A DNA stretch of 52,522 bases from Bdellovibrionota bacterium (GCA_963170185.1 CAUJGS010000018.1:1-52522); one strand, 5' to 3'; positions 35,047 to 43,929 are shown, counted from the stretch's first letter. Notes: generated by a model from the letters alone, not told the origin. Numbers and translations are program-made.

Positions 35047-36318
35047 ATGCGCTCGCTAAGCAGGTACCTCTCCCGTTCCAAGATCCGCTCCTTCGTTATC
35101 AGTAACTTACCGAAGTGGGCGAAGCCGTACCTCTACCGCCGCATGATCAAAATCGACGACACCGAACTCGAAGGACTCGAACTCTCGATCGCCACAAGCA
35201 AAGAAGATCTCTCTGAGGCCTTTCGCCTACTTCACGAAAATTATGTTCGATCCGGTTTTATGAAGCCCCATGCCTCCGGCATGCGCATTACAAAGTATCA
35301 CACCCTGCCCAGCACGACGACGATCGTCGCCAAACTGCAAGGCAAAGTCGTTGGGACCGTGTCACTCGTCAGAAACGGCATCTTCGGAAGTCCGGTCGAA
35401 AGCATCTTCGATCTCTCGGAATACCGTAAAACAGGAGGCCGAGTTGCCGAAGTATCAAGTCTCTCGGTTTCACGCGAGTATTCGGGGCAGCACGGGAAAA
35501 TTCTGTTCCCACTATTAAACTATCTCTATCAATATTCCGTGCGAAGTTTCGGAGTCGACTACCTGGCGATCGCGGTGAACCCGACTTGGTGGGATTTTTA
35601 TGAATACATCCTTCACTTCAAGCGTCTTAAATCCGAAGTCGTCTCAAATTATTCATTTGTAAATGGCGCTCCGGCGGTCGGCGGCATTCTCGATCTGCGA
35701 ACAGCACCCGACGTTTACTTTCGAGCCTACGGGCATCTACCGAAAAACCAAAATCTCCACGAGTTCCTGGGCGAACGCGTTCTGCCCGGAGCACGGTTCC
35801 CAAAGCGCTCTTTCGGAGAAGTGTCCGATCCGGTGATGACTCCAGACCTCTTCCGTCACTTCTTCATCGAACTCTCGACCGTCCTAGAGGACCTCGACAA
35901 CCACGAGCGTCGAGCGCTTCATAATCTTTATCGAAGCACGAAGTTTCGAGAACTTATTCCGACCCCATTGTTTTACACAAATCGCGAGATCCTTCGTCCC
36001 GGCGGCGCTCGTCACGACGCCGAGTTCCCAGCGAAAATCACGCTCCACAACGGCGTCGAAATCTCCTGCAAAATTAAGAACGTCAGCCCTCAAGGCGTAC
36101 TCATCGTCGCCACACGTGGCTTTCGCCATGGTGAGGAGCTCACACTCGACATCCATCCCACTCCAAGCTCGCCTCTTAAGCTTATGACGAGAATCGCTTG
36201 GACCACGAAGGACGGACTTAGCGGACTCGAAATTTCGCGTCCACCTGGCGAATGGCTGGACTTCGTTCGACGCTTCGAAGAATCCCTCTTGAATCCCGCA
36301 ACAAAGTCCGTCGGCTAG
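35047..36318 (+). CDS. FeeM-like N-acyltransferase fused to PilZ-like domain
   Basis: In the 423-residue protein, residues of about 45-240 resemble the GNAT-fold catalytic domain of FeeM and related N-acyl amino acid synthases, close to homoserine-lactone synthases. Seen are AFRLLHENYVRSGFM, STTTIVAKLQGKVVGTVSLV and RVAEVSSLSVSREY. These enzymes join a fatty acyl chain from acyl carrier protein to an amino acid. Residues of about 325-410 look like PilZ (ARHDAEFPAKI, then NVSPQGVLIVA and the strand LMTRIAW), but the first motif lacks its second Arg, so cyclic-di-GMP binding is doubtful. GAGGAG precedes the ATG. The FAD oxidase gene follows after 21 bp. Confidence 0.75.
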   Translation: MRSLSRYLSRSKIRSFVISNLPKWAKPYLYRRMIKIDDTELEGLELSIATSKEDLSEAFRLLHENYVRSGFMKPHASGMRITKYHTLPSTTTIVAKLQGKVVGTVSLVRNGIFGSPVESIFDLSEYRKTGGRVAEVSSLSVSREYSGQHGKILFPLLNYLYQYSVRSFGVDYLAIAVNPTWWDFYEYILHFKRLKSEVVSNYSFVNGAPAVGGILDLRTAPDVYFRAYGHLPKNQNLHEFLGERVLPGARFPKRSFGEVSDPVMTPDLFRHFFIELSTVLEDLDNHERRALHNLYRSTKFRELIPTPLFYTNREILRPGGARHDAEFPAKITLHNGVEISCKIKNVSPQGVLIVATRGFRHGEELTLDIHPTPSSPLKLMTRIAWTTKDGLSGLEISRPPGEWLDFVRRFEESLLNPATKSVG

Positions 36319-36339
36319 ATAAATTGATAGGTCACCCTG

Positions 36340-37875
36340 ATGAGCTCCGTTAGTTTTCTCGACACACTAAAGTCTCACCATATTCCCGCCAAACAAGAGG
36401 TCTCTCTTCTAAAAAAGGATGCCTCGCTCTTTGAGCGGGAAGTCTGCGGCGTGATCTCCCCGACTTCGCAAGAAGAGGTGTATCGCATCGTCAAACTGGC
36501 TAAGGAGCAAGGTGTTTCGCTTTATCCTATAAGCGGAGGGAAAAACTGGGGTTATGGCACGGCACTACCGGTCGCCGACTCCGCATGGATTCTCGATCTA
36601 TCGGGCCTTTCACGCATCGTCCATTACGACGCCGATCAGATGGCGATCACGATCGAGCCCGGTGTTACACAAGCCATGCTTGATCGCTATCTCATGGATC
36701 ACGGTATCGATGCCATGACACCCAATACAGGCATCGGCGCGCACGGAAATATTCTCGGCAATATCCTAGAACGTGGCTTCGGCGTGGCCCCTCTACAGGA
36801 CCATGCCTCGTCACTGATGTCGCTCAAAGCTTGTCTGGCGAACGGCCAAGAGTTTCAAAGTTTTTTTCGCGGTCTCCCGCAGGCCCTCGATGCCGGATAC
36901 AAGTGGGGCCTCGGTCCGTCATTGGAACCTCTGTTCTTCCAATCCGGTTTAGGTATCGTCACAGAGGCCACGATCAAACTCATGAAACGGCCGAAACACA
37001 TTGAGCTTGCGGTTCTCTCCATAGACGACGACCACCAGCTTCGTCACGCGATTCAGTACGGGCGCGAGCTCAACTCGGAGTTCCCTGGTCAGGTTCAAGC
37101 CTTCAAGGTGTTTGATGCACCCCAAGTGAAAAAGACCCTTGGTAACGAATCGGACCGGCTATTGGGAGTCAAGGTCGCTTCCGCACGAATCTGCATTGCC
37201 GTGCTGTACTCAAACCCCGTCCAAATCCGCTCGTTGCGAAAGTCTGTCACTCGCACCGCTTCACGGAATCGGCTGCGAGGTATAAAGTTTTTTTCAAGAG
37301 CCAAGATCAATCGTCTGAGAAAGAGTCTAACGAGATGGCCGCTTTCCGCTCTCTTAAAAGATCAGGCTCGCCCGCTCGAAAGCCTGCACGAGTACATGCG
37401 TCTAGCCGAAGGCCATCCGAGCTCGCTCGGCCTCAATCTGCTGTATCCCGATCTGGACAACAAATCGCTTGAAACGGTGAATCCAGCTCACGACGAAAAA
37501 GGAATTATCTGGTACGCCCCCATCGTCCCGATGAAGCCGGAGCTGCTCTTAAAGGCAATGACCCACATCTCGGCTCTATCCGAAAAGCGAGGGCTTCCAA
37601 AACCCTCAATGACCATCACCTGCGTCAGCGAAGCGACAGCCGCCATCACCGTTCCGTTGCTTTTTGACCGACAGACCCGAGACAACGCTTACGGACTTTA
37701 TCGCGAATTACTACAGCTGGGGGCACAAGAAGGCTTTTTCCCGTACCGGATTCCAATCGAGTTCATGAAAGATCTCCTGCAATTCCATCCGGACTATTGG
37801 AACCATGTTCGGAGCCTGCAACAGGCCCTTGATCCCAAACAAACATTGGCTTCCGGTCGATACAACCCGGCCTGA
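36340..37875 (+). CDS. FAD-linked oxidase, PCMH/vanillyl-alcohol-oxidase type
   Basis: The 511-residue flavoprotein has an N-terminal FAD-binding domain of the p-cresol methylhydroxylase fold (YPISGGKNWGYGTAL, AITIEPGVTQAMLDRYL, then NTGIGAHGNILGN) and a C-terminal substrate domain ending in LDPKQTLASGRYN, as in vanillyl-alcohol oxidase and 4-cresol dehydrogenase. Such enzymes oxidise phenols, alcohols, amines or amino-acid-derived groups. No signal peptide is seen. Placed between an N-acyl amino acid synthase and an E1-like enzyme, it may modify the acylated product; this is inference. It lies 21 bp after the FeeM-like gene. Confidence 0.85.
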   Translation: MSSVSFLDTLKSHHIPAKQEVSLLKKDASLFEREVCGVISPTSQEEVYRIVKLAKEQGVSLYPISGGKNWGYGTALPVADSAWILDLSGLSRIVHYDADQMAITIEPGVTQAMLDRYLMDHGIDAMTPNTGIGAHGNILGNILERGFGVAPLQDHASSLMSLKACLANGQEFQSFFRGLPQALDAGYKWGLGPSLEPLFFQSGLGIVTEATIKLMKRPKHIELAVLSIDDDHQLRHAIQYGRELNSEFPGQVQAFKVFDAPQVKKTLGNESDRLLGVKVASARICIAVLYSNPVQIRSLRKSVTRTASRNRLRGIKFFSRAKINRLRKSLTRWPLSALLKDQARPLESLHEYMRLAEGHPSSLGLNLLYPDLDNKSLETVNPAHDEKGIIWYAPIVPMKPELLLKAMTHISALSEKRGLPKPSMTITCVSEATAAITVPLLFDRQTRDNAYGLYRELLQLGAQEGFFPYRIPIEFMKDLLQFHPDYWNHVRSLQQALDPKQTLASGRYNPA

Positions 37876-37964
37876 TTCCAGATTTGAACAACGAAGTTCC
37901 AAAGATGGAAACATCCTTGTTTTCCCTATGACTCGCAGGTTTACGCATTCGATCATAATCCAGT

Positions 37965-38852
37965 ATGCCAGATCATGATCGCTTCTCCCCCAATCTTGCT
38001 TTTTCACGTAACATCGGATGGCTCACCGCCAAGGAGCAGGAGCGGATCGCGCAAGTCCGGGTCGGTATACTCGGCGCTGGCGGCGTCGGCGGTCAGTATG
38101 CCGAGATTCTCGCTCGGCTTGGCGTCAGTCACTTCGTGATCTGGGATCCAGACGAGTTCTCGATCGAAAACACAAATCGCCAAAATCAGTGCCAAGCTTC
38201 CACTTACGGTAAAAAAAAGGTGGAGGTCATCGCGGAACTCATTCGCGACATCAACCCACTTGCTGTCATTCACTCTTATCCGAAGGCTATGACAGACGAA
38301 AAGCTAGACGAGTTCTGCCAGGCCATCGATTTTTACTTCGACGGTCTTGATTTTTTTGAAACCGATATTCGAATCTCCGTATTTCGCGCCCTACGACGAC
38401 ACCGGCGCCCGGCGATCACGGTCGCACCGGTCGGAACTGGCGCCTCGGCTCTTCTTTTTACCAGCGAGTCGATGTCTTTTGACGACTACTTCGGGCTTCA
38501 TTTGGCGAAAGACCACGTCACCCGCTCTATCTATTTTCTGACCGGCCTAACGCCCACTCTCATGCAGCGGCGCTATCTCGTCGATCAATCGCGCACCGAT
38601 CTCGCCAAAAAACAAGTGCCCTCATTGGGAATCGGCGTCTACACGGCCGCCTCTTTGGCGGCGACAACGTTTCTCAAAGTGATTCTCCAACGAGGCACGG
38701 TGAAGCTCGCACCCTGGTCGCTGCACTTTGATCCCTATCTCGGTACACTCAAGTCGCGATACACATTTGGCGGATACAAGAACCCCGTCCAGCGTCTTAA
38801 GCGCTGGATCGCGATGCAGGTTCTAAAAATCTCTTCGCGATCCGCCTCATGA
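37965..38852 (+). CDS. ThiF/MoeB/E1-like adenylyltransferase
   Basis: The 295-residue protein has the nucleotide-binding start GILGAGGVGGQYAEILARLG, then FVIWDPDEFSIENTNRQNQC and a Lys soon after (GKKKVEV), the ATP-binding pattern of ThiF/MoeB/HesA and eukaryotic E1 enzymes. These adenylate the C-terminus of a small carrier protein or a peptide. The zinc-binding CxxC pairs of MoeB/ThiF are not seen, and no ubiquitin-like partner lies nearby, so the substrate may be a small molecule or peptide instead. It follows the oxidase by 89 bp and overlaps the convergent methyltransferase gene by 6 bp at the stop codons. Confidence 0.85.
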   Translation: MPDHDRFSPNLAFSRNIGWLTAKEQERIAQVRVGILGAGGVGGQYAEILARLGVSHFVIWDPDEFSIENTNRQNQCQASTYGKKKVEVIAELIRDINPLAVIHSYPKAMTDEKLDEFCQAIDFYFDGLDFFETDIRISVFRALRRHRRPAITVAPVGTGASALLFTSESMSFDDYFGLHLAKDHVTRSIYFLTGLTPTLMQRRYLVDQSRTDLAKKQVPSLGIGVYTAASLAATTFLKVILQRGTVKLAPWSLHFDPYLGTLKSRYTFGGYKNPVQRLKRWIAMQVLKISSRSAS

Positions 38853-39518
38853 GGCGGGACGTTTCAAAACCAAGAACAATCCGTTACCCTGAATCTCATC
38901 CACCACCACCAAGTAGCCAGCCTGTTTGACGAGCGTTAAAAACTCCTCGGCCTCATAGGTCCGATACAAAATCCCCTTCTTTTGCCCCCAGCGATTGATC
39001 CGATTGGCCAGCCACCTCTGAACACGCAAACCTCTTGGGTTTAGCAGCACATTGGTCGCAAGCAGACCTCCAGGCTGCAAAACCCGAAAGATCTCGCTTA
39101 GTGCCTCTTCGATTCTCGAAAAACAATGAATCGCATTTGCGACGTTGGCGGTCTGGAAGCTACCGTCTGCAAACGGGAGCTTGTGTACATCGGCCGCGAG
39201 CAAGCGAATCCGCGCATCTTTGCCAAACCTGCGCAAAGCCCCTTGCAACATCTGATCGGCATAGTCGAAACCGACAATTTCCTTAACGGCGCGGCGCCGA
39301 TGCCCCAAAGCGAACAGCACCATCGAAAACAATGTCCCCGAACCAATTGCGGCCTCCAGATGAGCCCCGCCTCGATTCGATTCCATGTTTTTTTTAAAGA
39401 AGCTCACCTGCTTCCAAAGCGAACCCCGATACGCAAGCTTCAATATGAAGAACCCGCGAATGTCATACCACCAAGAAGGCGACTCATATCCCGTTCGATG
39501 CTCAGGCTTTTCTTCCAT
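38847..39518 (-). CDS. Class I SAM-dependent methyltransferase
   Basis: The 223-residue enzyme has motif I as EAAIGSGTLFSMVLFALG, a weaker form of ExGxGxG, motif II acidic residue in IVGFDYADQML, then RLLAADVHKLPFADGSF and VLQPGGLLATNVLL. This is the UbiE/methyltransf_11 pattern that methylates small molecules such as quinone precursors or lipids. It is tail-to-tail with the ThiF-like gene, sharing 6 bp, and may modify the same product or be unrelated. The substrate cannot be deduced. Confidence 0.88.
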   Translation of the reverse strand: MEEKPEHRTGYESPSWWYDIRGFFILKLAYRGSLWKQVSFFKKNMESNRGGAHLEAAIGSGTLFSMVLFALGHRRRAVKEIVGFDYADQMLQGALRRFGKDARIRLLAADVHKLPFADGSFQTANVANAIHCFSRIEEALSEIFRVLQPGGLLATNVLLNPRGLRVQRWLANRINRWGQKKGILYRTYEAEEFLTLVKQAGYLVVVDEIQGNGLFLVLKRPAS

Positions 39519-39603
39519 GACGAGAGGATATGAGACAGATAGCCGGCTCTCCTAGAAAATCGCGACCGTGAGACCGATTCGACCAGGTCGAGTGTTTTTT
39601 CAG

Positions 39604-40638
39604 TTACGGCTGTTCATCGGCGCTGAAGTGGTGACCGATGACAATGCGAATCTCCTCGGCCGGCTCATTGTCATTGTCCAAGATCTTAGAGATCTCGTTG
39701 TGACACTTTACAAGCGCCTCGGTAATCGCCATCGTGGCCTGACGCGAAACCGGAGCCACTCGGAACAAAATGGCATTGGGGTTTCCACGCTTCGTGACAG
39801 GAAGTCCCGTCGGAGTTTGAAATCGCCGCAAAGCCTGCTCCGTCCAATACCTTGTCAACCGGGCAAGCCCCTCTCGGCTCCCGCCTTGTACGTTCACAAA
39901 CGAGGGGTTCACTTCGTACTTGTCGCCAACTCTCTTGAGTCTCTGAACGCTTTCAAGAATTGGCAGCATGCGATCCACGACTTCAACCGCAAGGCCAGTC
40001 ACCTCCGCCATCCAATTCGAATCGTGACGAGGTAGCTTTTTGTAGGCTTCCAACTGAACGGCCGCCTCAAGGCCAGCGGCGTACGGAAAAGACAAATAGA
40101 CCGAACGCTCCGACTCGCCTTGCGCCGCAAACGGAATCACAGACGGAAGCTGAGCAATCGGTACGGCGTTTGAAAGCCACGAGAAAAAACCCTGTCCCGT
40201 GAATTGGTAAAGTGCATGACACACCTCCGGAAAGGTCATCTCGGTGCGTCCATACACCCAGCGGTCCACACGTTCGCTGTCGACACAAAGACGCTCCGCA
40301 AGTTCTCGGTGCGCCAGTGGTCCGCCAATTTGTTGAAAGAGGTCGCGCGCGAATCTTTCTGTCTCCAAAGCCGCCGGCAGAAATCCATACGTCTGAAAAA
40401 ACGCGGACCTTAGATCGATCGAACAAGCCTGACAGACCTTCTCAAATGCCGACCAACGGAGCCGCACGTCACCGCGCTCCCAGCGTCCGTACTGATCAAA
40501 TGAGAATCCCAGAAACGCGCTCATCTCACGCGAGGAGCGCTCTCCTCGCAGGGCTCGCAAAACTTCCGTTTGCAGCACGTCATACGGCAAACTTGTACCA
40601 TTGACGGGGGGGCGATCTGCTGATGTGTTGATCTCCAT
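39604..40638 (-). CDS. HTH regulator with DUF4423-like C-terminus (paralogue 1)
   Basis: The N-terminal helix-turn-helix of Xre type reads EMSAFLGFSFDQYGRWERGD. The C-terminal half, with HDSNWMAEVTGLAVEVVDRML and a final helix VSRQATMAITEALVKCHNEI, resembles the DUF4423/TIGR02147 family, known mostly from Bdellovibrio and Fibrobacter. Its function there is presumed transcriptional. The protein is clearly related to the divergent neighbour (40707-41804) along its length. ATG 40638 is preferred because an earlier start would overlap the neighbour's coding region; it gives about 344 residues. The regulated genes are unknown. Confidence 0.72.
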   Translation of the reverse strand: MEINTSADRPPVNGTSLPYDVLQTEVLRALRGERSSREMSAFLGFSFDQYGRWERGDVRLRWSAFEKVCQACSIDLRSAFFQTYGFLPAALETERFARDLFQQIGGPLAHRELAERLCVDSERVDRWVYGRTEMTFPEVCHALYQFTGQGFFSWLSNAVPIAQLPSVIPFAAQGESERSVYLSFPYAAGLEAAVQLEAYKKLPRHDSNWMAEVTGLAVEVVDRMLPILESVQRLKRVGDKYEVNPSFVNVQGGSREGLARLTRYWTEQALRRFQTPTGLPVTKRGNPNAILFRVAPVSRQATMAITEALVKCHNEISKILDNDNEPAEEIRIVIGHHFSADEQP

Positions 40639-40706
40639 AGCGTCATCGGTAGCGAGGACGGACGACGCTAGCAACCATTTGACCCATGAGTCATCTCGGA
40701 GGGCCC
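40639..40706. promoter_or_regulatory. Divergent promoter between paralogous regulators
   Basis: Sixty-eight bases separate the chosen start codons of two divergent, related regulator genes. GGAGG at 40698-40702 serves the rightward gene. No clear operator palindrome is seen. Mutual or autoregulation from this short region is likely by analogy, not shown. Confidence 0.4.
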
Positions 40707-41804
40707 ATGCTTCCAGCACCCGATTACACCAAGCTAAGCCGCGAGATCATTGTGGAACTTCGCCTCATGGCCGGAAAGAGCGACGAAAGCACCAGTCAAA
40801 GAGAGTTTAGCTCAAAACTTGGCTACTCGTTCAATCAGGCCGGCAAATGGGAATCGGGCACCACGCAGTTTTACTGGCAAGACTTCACGAAAGTTTGCGA
40901 CACACTTCAGATCTCGTGGCGAAAACACACCGAGGACGCTCTTCTCTTTCGCACGACCGATCCGAATGAACCCCTTCACATCTTTCGCGTTCTCACACAA
41001 TTTCTCGGTCCCATTGAAACCGACAAACTCGCAAGCATTCTGAAACGAAGCCGCTCAAGCGTTCAGCGCCTAGCTCACAAACAAGCCAAACTCGACTTCG
41101 TCGACTTTCTTCGGCTCATAGATGTAAGGCCCTACGTTCTCCAAAGCTGGCTCGGCCGCTTTTTTGATCTCAATAAATTCAGTTCTTTCGCGGAAAAGTT
41201 TCGCTCGGAACAACTGATGTTCAAAGGAATCCTCTCGGTGCCATGGGCCTCTAGCGTCAACGCCGCTTTAGGCCTTCAAGGCTATCAAGAACTCCCGATG
41301 CATTCCGATGATTGGGTCGCGCAACAAGTTGGCCTCCGGGCCGAAGACGTGCACATCGCCTTAGAGAAACTCATGGAAGCAAGCGCCATTTACTTCAACG
41401 GCACGAAGTACGTCGGACACTTTCAGGAAATCACGATGCTCAAATCACCTGAGTTTCGACGAGTCACGCAGTACCTCAACGAAGCCGTTGCTAAAAGTTT
41501 TAAGGCCGATCGACAAACGCGACCCGACCCAAGCCGGCCTTCGCTTTCTTCGACAAGAATCTATCCCGTCTCGGCGGACGCTAGCCGCGAGATCGCCGAT
41601 GCGTTTGTCGAGTTCCACCATCGAATCGCACGAATCATCAAAAATGACTCGGGCCCAAAAGACCACGTGCGCGCCATTCTTTTTCATTGTCTCGATATGT
41701 CTCTTCTCGGAGAACGGCTGGCGGCACCCGAAAAATCGCCCGAAAACTCGTCCAAGAACTCGCCCAAAAACTTACCAGATAAGCAGGCTCAACCTTCGTC
41801 ATAG
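40707..41804 (+). CDS. HTH regulator with DUF4423-like C-terminus (paralogue 2)
   Basis: The protein of about 365 residues has an Xre-type helix-turn-helix (EFSSKLGYSFNQAGKWESGT) followed by a helical middle and a DUF4423-like C-terminus (HSDDWVAQQVGLRAEDVHIAL, then VSADASREIADAFVEFHHRI). The same landmarks occur in the same order in the divergent gene, so the two arose by duplication. The C-terminus adds a Ser/Pro/Lys/Asn-rich tail (EKSPENSSKNSPKN). ATG 40707 is chosen because GGAGG lies 4 bases before it; ATG 40686 is also in frame. Target genes are unknown. Confidence 0.72.
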   Translation: MLPAPDYTKLSREIIVELRLMAGKSDESTSQREFSSKLGYSFNQAGKWESGTTQFYWQDFTKVCDTLQISWRKHTEDALLFRTTDPNEPLHIFRVLTQFLGPIETDKLASILKRSRSSVQRLAHKQAKLDFVDFLRLIDVRPYVLQSWLGRFFDLNKFSSFAEKFRSEQLMFKGILSVPWASSVNAALGLQGYQELPMHSDDWVAQQVGLRAEDVHIALEKLMEASAIYFNGTKYVGHFQEITMLKSPEFRRVTQYLNEAVAKSFKADRQTRPDPSRPSLSSTRIYPVSADASREIADAFVEFHHRIARIIKNDSGPKDHVRAILFHCLDMSLLGERLAAPEKSPENSSKNSPKNLPDKQAQPSS

Positions 41805-41903
41805 GACACCGTCGCTCGGCAGCCCTATATGCACAGCATCATCAAAGGAAGATAGACTCGGATCGTTGCGAATCGGTCAAAGAAACTCTAGGTTCGAGCC
41901 CCT

Positions 41904-42443
41904 ATGATTCTTTCGGACAAAACCCTGCAAAGCATGATCAAAACTGGCGACTTGGTTGTTGAACCACTGACACCAGAGAGTATTCAACCTGCTTCCGTCG
42001 ACTGCCGACTCGGCACACACTTCCTCGTCGTCGAAGACTTCAACATGACATCGATCGACATGGACTCCGAAGTAAAATACCGCGAGTTCGAAGGCGACAC
42101 GATCACGATCCCACCGCATACATTCCTGCTCGCGACCACCATGGAATGGGTCAAGCTTCCAAACGATCTCACAGCATTTGTCGAAGGCCGAAGCTCCATC
42201 GGACGCCTTGGTCTTTTCATTCAAAACGCTGGCTGGGTCGACCCAGGCTTTGAGGGCAACATCACGCTCGAGCTCTACAACGCGAACTCACTTCCTATCA
42301 CGCTCAAAGCTGGCCGCCGTATTTGCCAATTGGTCTTCTGCAAAATGGATCAAGAGGCCCTCAACCCGTACCGCGGAAAATACCAAGGGCAAAAGCGGTC
42401 TGTCGGAAGTCGCGTCTTCAAGGACTCCGAATCCGGCAAATGA
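41904..42443 (+). CDS. dcd: dCTP deaminase
   Basis: The 179-residue protein shows the dCTP deaminase/dUTPase fold: [16 protein letters not shown] at the start, [23 protein letters not shown] and [16 protein letters not shown]. It converts dCTP to dUTP (or directly to dUMP in bifunctional forms) for thymidylate synthesis. Length is typical (about 180-190). The stop overlaps the ATG of cutA (ATGA), so the two are co-translated. It lies 99 bp after the regulator gene. Confidence 0.95.
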   Translation: MILSDKTLQSMIKTGDLVVEPLTPESIQPASVDCRLGTHFLVVEDFNMTSIDMDSEVKYREFEGDTITIPPHTFLLATTMEWVKLPNDLTAFVEGRSSIGRLGLFIQNAGWVDPGFEGNITLELYNANSLPITLKAGRRICQLVFCKMDQEALNPYRGKYQGQKRSVGSRVFKDSESGK

Positions 42444-42784
42444 CCCAAGGTACCGCCTTGTTTTCTGATTTGCACAGCGTCGTATACACGGTCTTCCCCG
42501 ACAAGAAGACCGCCGAAGCCGTCGCGACGGAGATCATCGACCAGCAACTCGCGGCATGCGCCAATATCTTTCAAGAACACACGGCGATCTACCTTTGGGA
42601 AGGAAAGCGCGAGAGGGCTGCTGAAGTCGCCGTTCTATTTAAGACCACGACAACCGCCGTAAGCCGCCTCATCGGCGAGATCAAATCGCGGCATCCTTAC
42701 GAAACACCTGCGATTCTTTCGTGGTCGATCGCAAACTGCGATCCTGACTACGCAAAATGGATTTCCGAGTCCGTTAGACTTTAA
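42440..42784 (+). CDS. cutA: CutA1-family divalent-cation tolerance protein
   Basis: The 114-residue protein matches CutA1, a small trimeric protein linked to copper and other divalent cation tolerance. Seen are [36 protein letters not shown] and the signature [13 protein letters not shown] 42440 overlaps the dcd stop by 4 bp. A longer in-frame start at 42323 lies wholly within dcd and would add unrelated sequence. It converges on the next gene with 18 bp between. Confidence 0.95.
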   Translation: MTQGTALFSDLHSVVYTVFPDKKTAEAVATEIIDQQLAACANIFQEHTAIYLWEGKRERAAEVAVLFKTTTTAVSRLIGEIKSRHPYETPAILSWSIANCDPDYAKWISESVRL

Positions 42785-42802
42785 GTTGGCGCGAGCTGAT
42801 TG

Positions 42803-43180
42803 CTAGACGATCCAACGTGCCGCGACCACCATCGCCACCGTTAGCGCCGTCAAGATCACGAAAATCTTGAGCGCCTCGAGGTCAATAAAAAAGCCGCTGC
42901 GACGCGACTCTCGGTTATCCGAGTGCGCCACGTGCCTCTCGTCCCGACGACGAAATAAGCGCGACGATTCCTTGGACTCCTGCTGGGCCTTCGACTTAGG
43001 ACCCACCAGTGGAGCCTCTTTTCCGACCAGTAGATCCGCACTGGGAACGCTGCGAGAGTTTTCCAGCAAGACTTTGGCATCGTGCGAGGCAGTCTCCTCG
43101 GAAACACGCGGCCCACCGCCGCCGCCACCGATTCCGTGCGACTGAGTCGATCTCATTTTGTCGTCTCCGCCTGGGCTCAT
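42803..43180 (-). CDS. Small unknown protein with C-terminal membrane anchor
   Basis: I do not recognise this 125-residue protein. The first 100 residues are polar, Ser/Arg/Glu-rich and probably disordered, with a run of six Gly (GIGGGGGGP). The end is one membrane helix (IFVILTALTVAMVVAARWIV), so it is tail-anchored. GAGGAAG stands about 8 bases before the ATG, which supports it being a real gene. It diverges from pyrE across 203 bp in which I see no RNA or clear operator. Confidence 0.7.
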   Translation of the reverse strand: MSPGGDDKMRSTQSHGIGGGGGGPRVSEETASHDAKVLLENSRSVPSADLLVGKEAPLVGPKSKAQQESKESSRLFRRRDERHVAHSDNRESRRSGFFIDLEALKIFVILTALTVAMVVAARWIV

Positions 43181-43383
43181 TTCGCTACTTCCTCATATTT
43201 GCTTGGACTCGTTGCCCGTGCGCACCGAACACGCTAAGAGCAACTGTCTCTGGTCGCCGACAGCCCGACGGCGAGGTCTTTCGCCTTCAGGCACTGCACC
43301 AGACATGCCATTTGATTTGATGGTATTTGGAGCCAAAACGCCCACTGAACAAACCCGCTGAACACGCCCTAGAGGAGGACCCC

Positions 43384-43920
43384 GTGTCGACAAAAACTGA
43401 ACTCGCAAAAGCCGTTTTCAAACTGGCGCATCGCACCGGCACTTTCAAACTCCGAAGCGGCCAAACCTCCAATGAGTACTTCGACAAATACCAATTCGAA
43501 AGTCGCCCAGAGGTTCTTCGGCAGATCGCTAAACAGCTCGTTCCCATGATCCCCAAGGACACCGAACTGCTGGGAGCCCTCGAAATGGGTGGAATCCCAA
43601 TCGCAACGGCCATCGCACTAGAAACTGGTCATGAAGTGGTCTTCGTCCGCAAACAACCAAAAGACTATGGCACCTGCCGATTTGCCGAAGGTCCCGACAT
43701 CAAGGGCAAAAAAATCACTCTGATTGAGGATGTCATCACTACTGGCGGACAAGTCGTGATCAGCGCAGGCGACCTACGAAACGACGGAGCCGTTATCACG
43801 GACGTCGTGGCTGTGATTGATCGCAGTGAAGGCAAAACAGACAAGATCACCGGCGCGAACCTGAAACTGCATGCGCTCTTCACTATGGCAGAACTCAAAA
43901 CCGCGGGTCTTGGCGGCTAA
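43384..43920 (+). CDS. pyrE: Orotate phosphoribosyltransferase
   Basis: PyrE joins orotate to PRPP in pyrimidine synthesis. The start KAVFKLAHRTGTFKLRSGQ, VFVRKQPKDYGT and the PRPP loop ITLIEDVITTGGQV identify it. GTG 43384 is chosen: AGAGGAGG ends 5 bases before it and the resulting 178-residue protein has the usual length. An upstream in-frame TTG would add 19 residues of poor similarity. It converges on the SGNH gene with 9 bp between. Together with dcd it places two pyrimidine genes close by, but in separate units. Confidence 0.95.
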   Translation: MSTKTELAKAVFKLAHRTGTFKLRSGQTSNEYFDKYQFESRPEVLRQIAKQLVPMIPKDTELLGALEMGGIPIATAIALETGHEVVFVRKQPKDYGTCRFAEGPDIKGKKITLIEDVITTGGQVVISAGDLRNDGAVITDVVAVIDRSEGKTDKITGANLKLHALFTMAELKTAGLGG

Positions 43921-43929
43921 TTGATAAAG

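Noticed and set aside
39575-39595. TCGACC-A-GGTCGA palindrome after paralogue 1
   Set aside because: The central loop is one base, so no stable hairpin forms, and there is no second copy. It is too weak to call an operator or terminator.
41880-41906. GGTTCGAGCCCC before dcd, similar to a tRNA T-arm
   Set aside because: The flanking bases do not form a T stem (only two of five pairs), and no acceptor, D or anticodon stems are found upstream.
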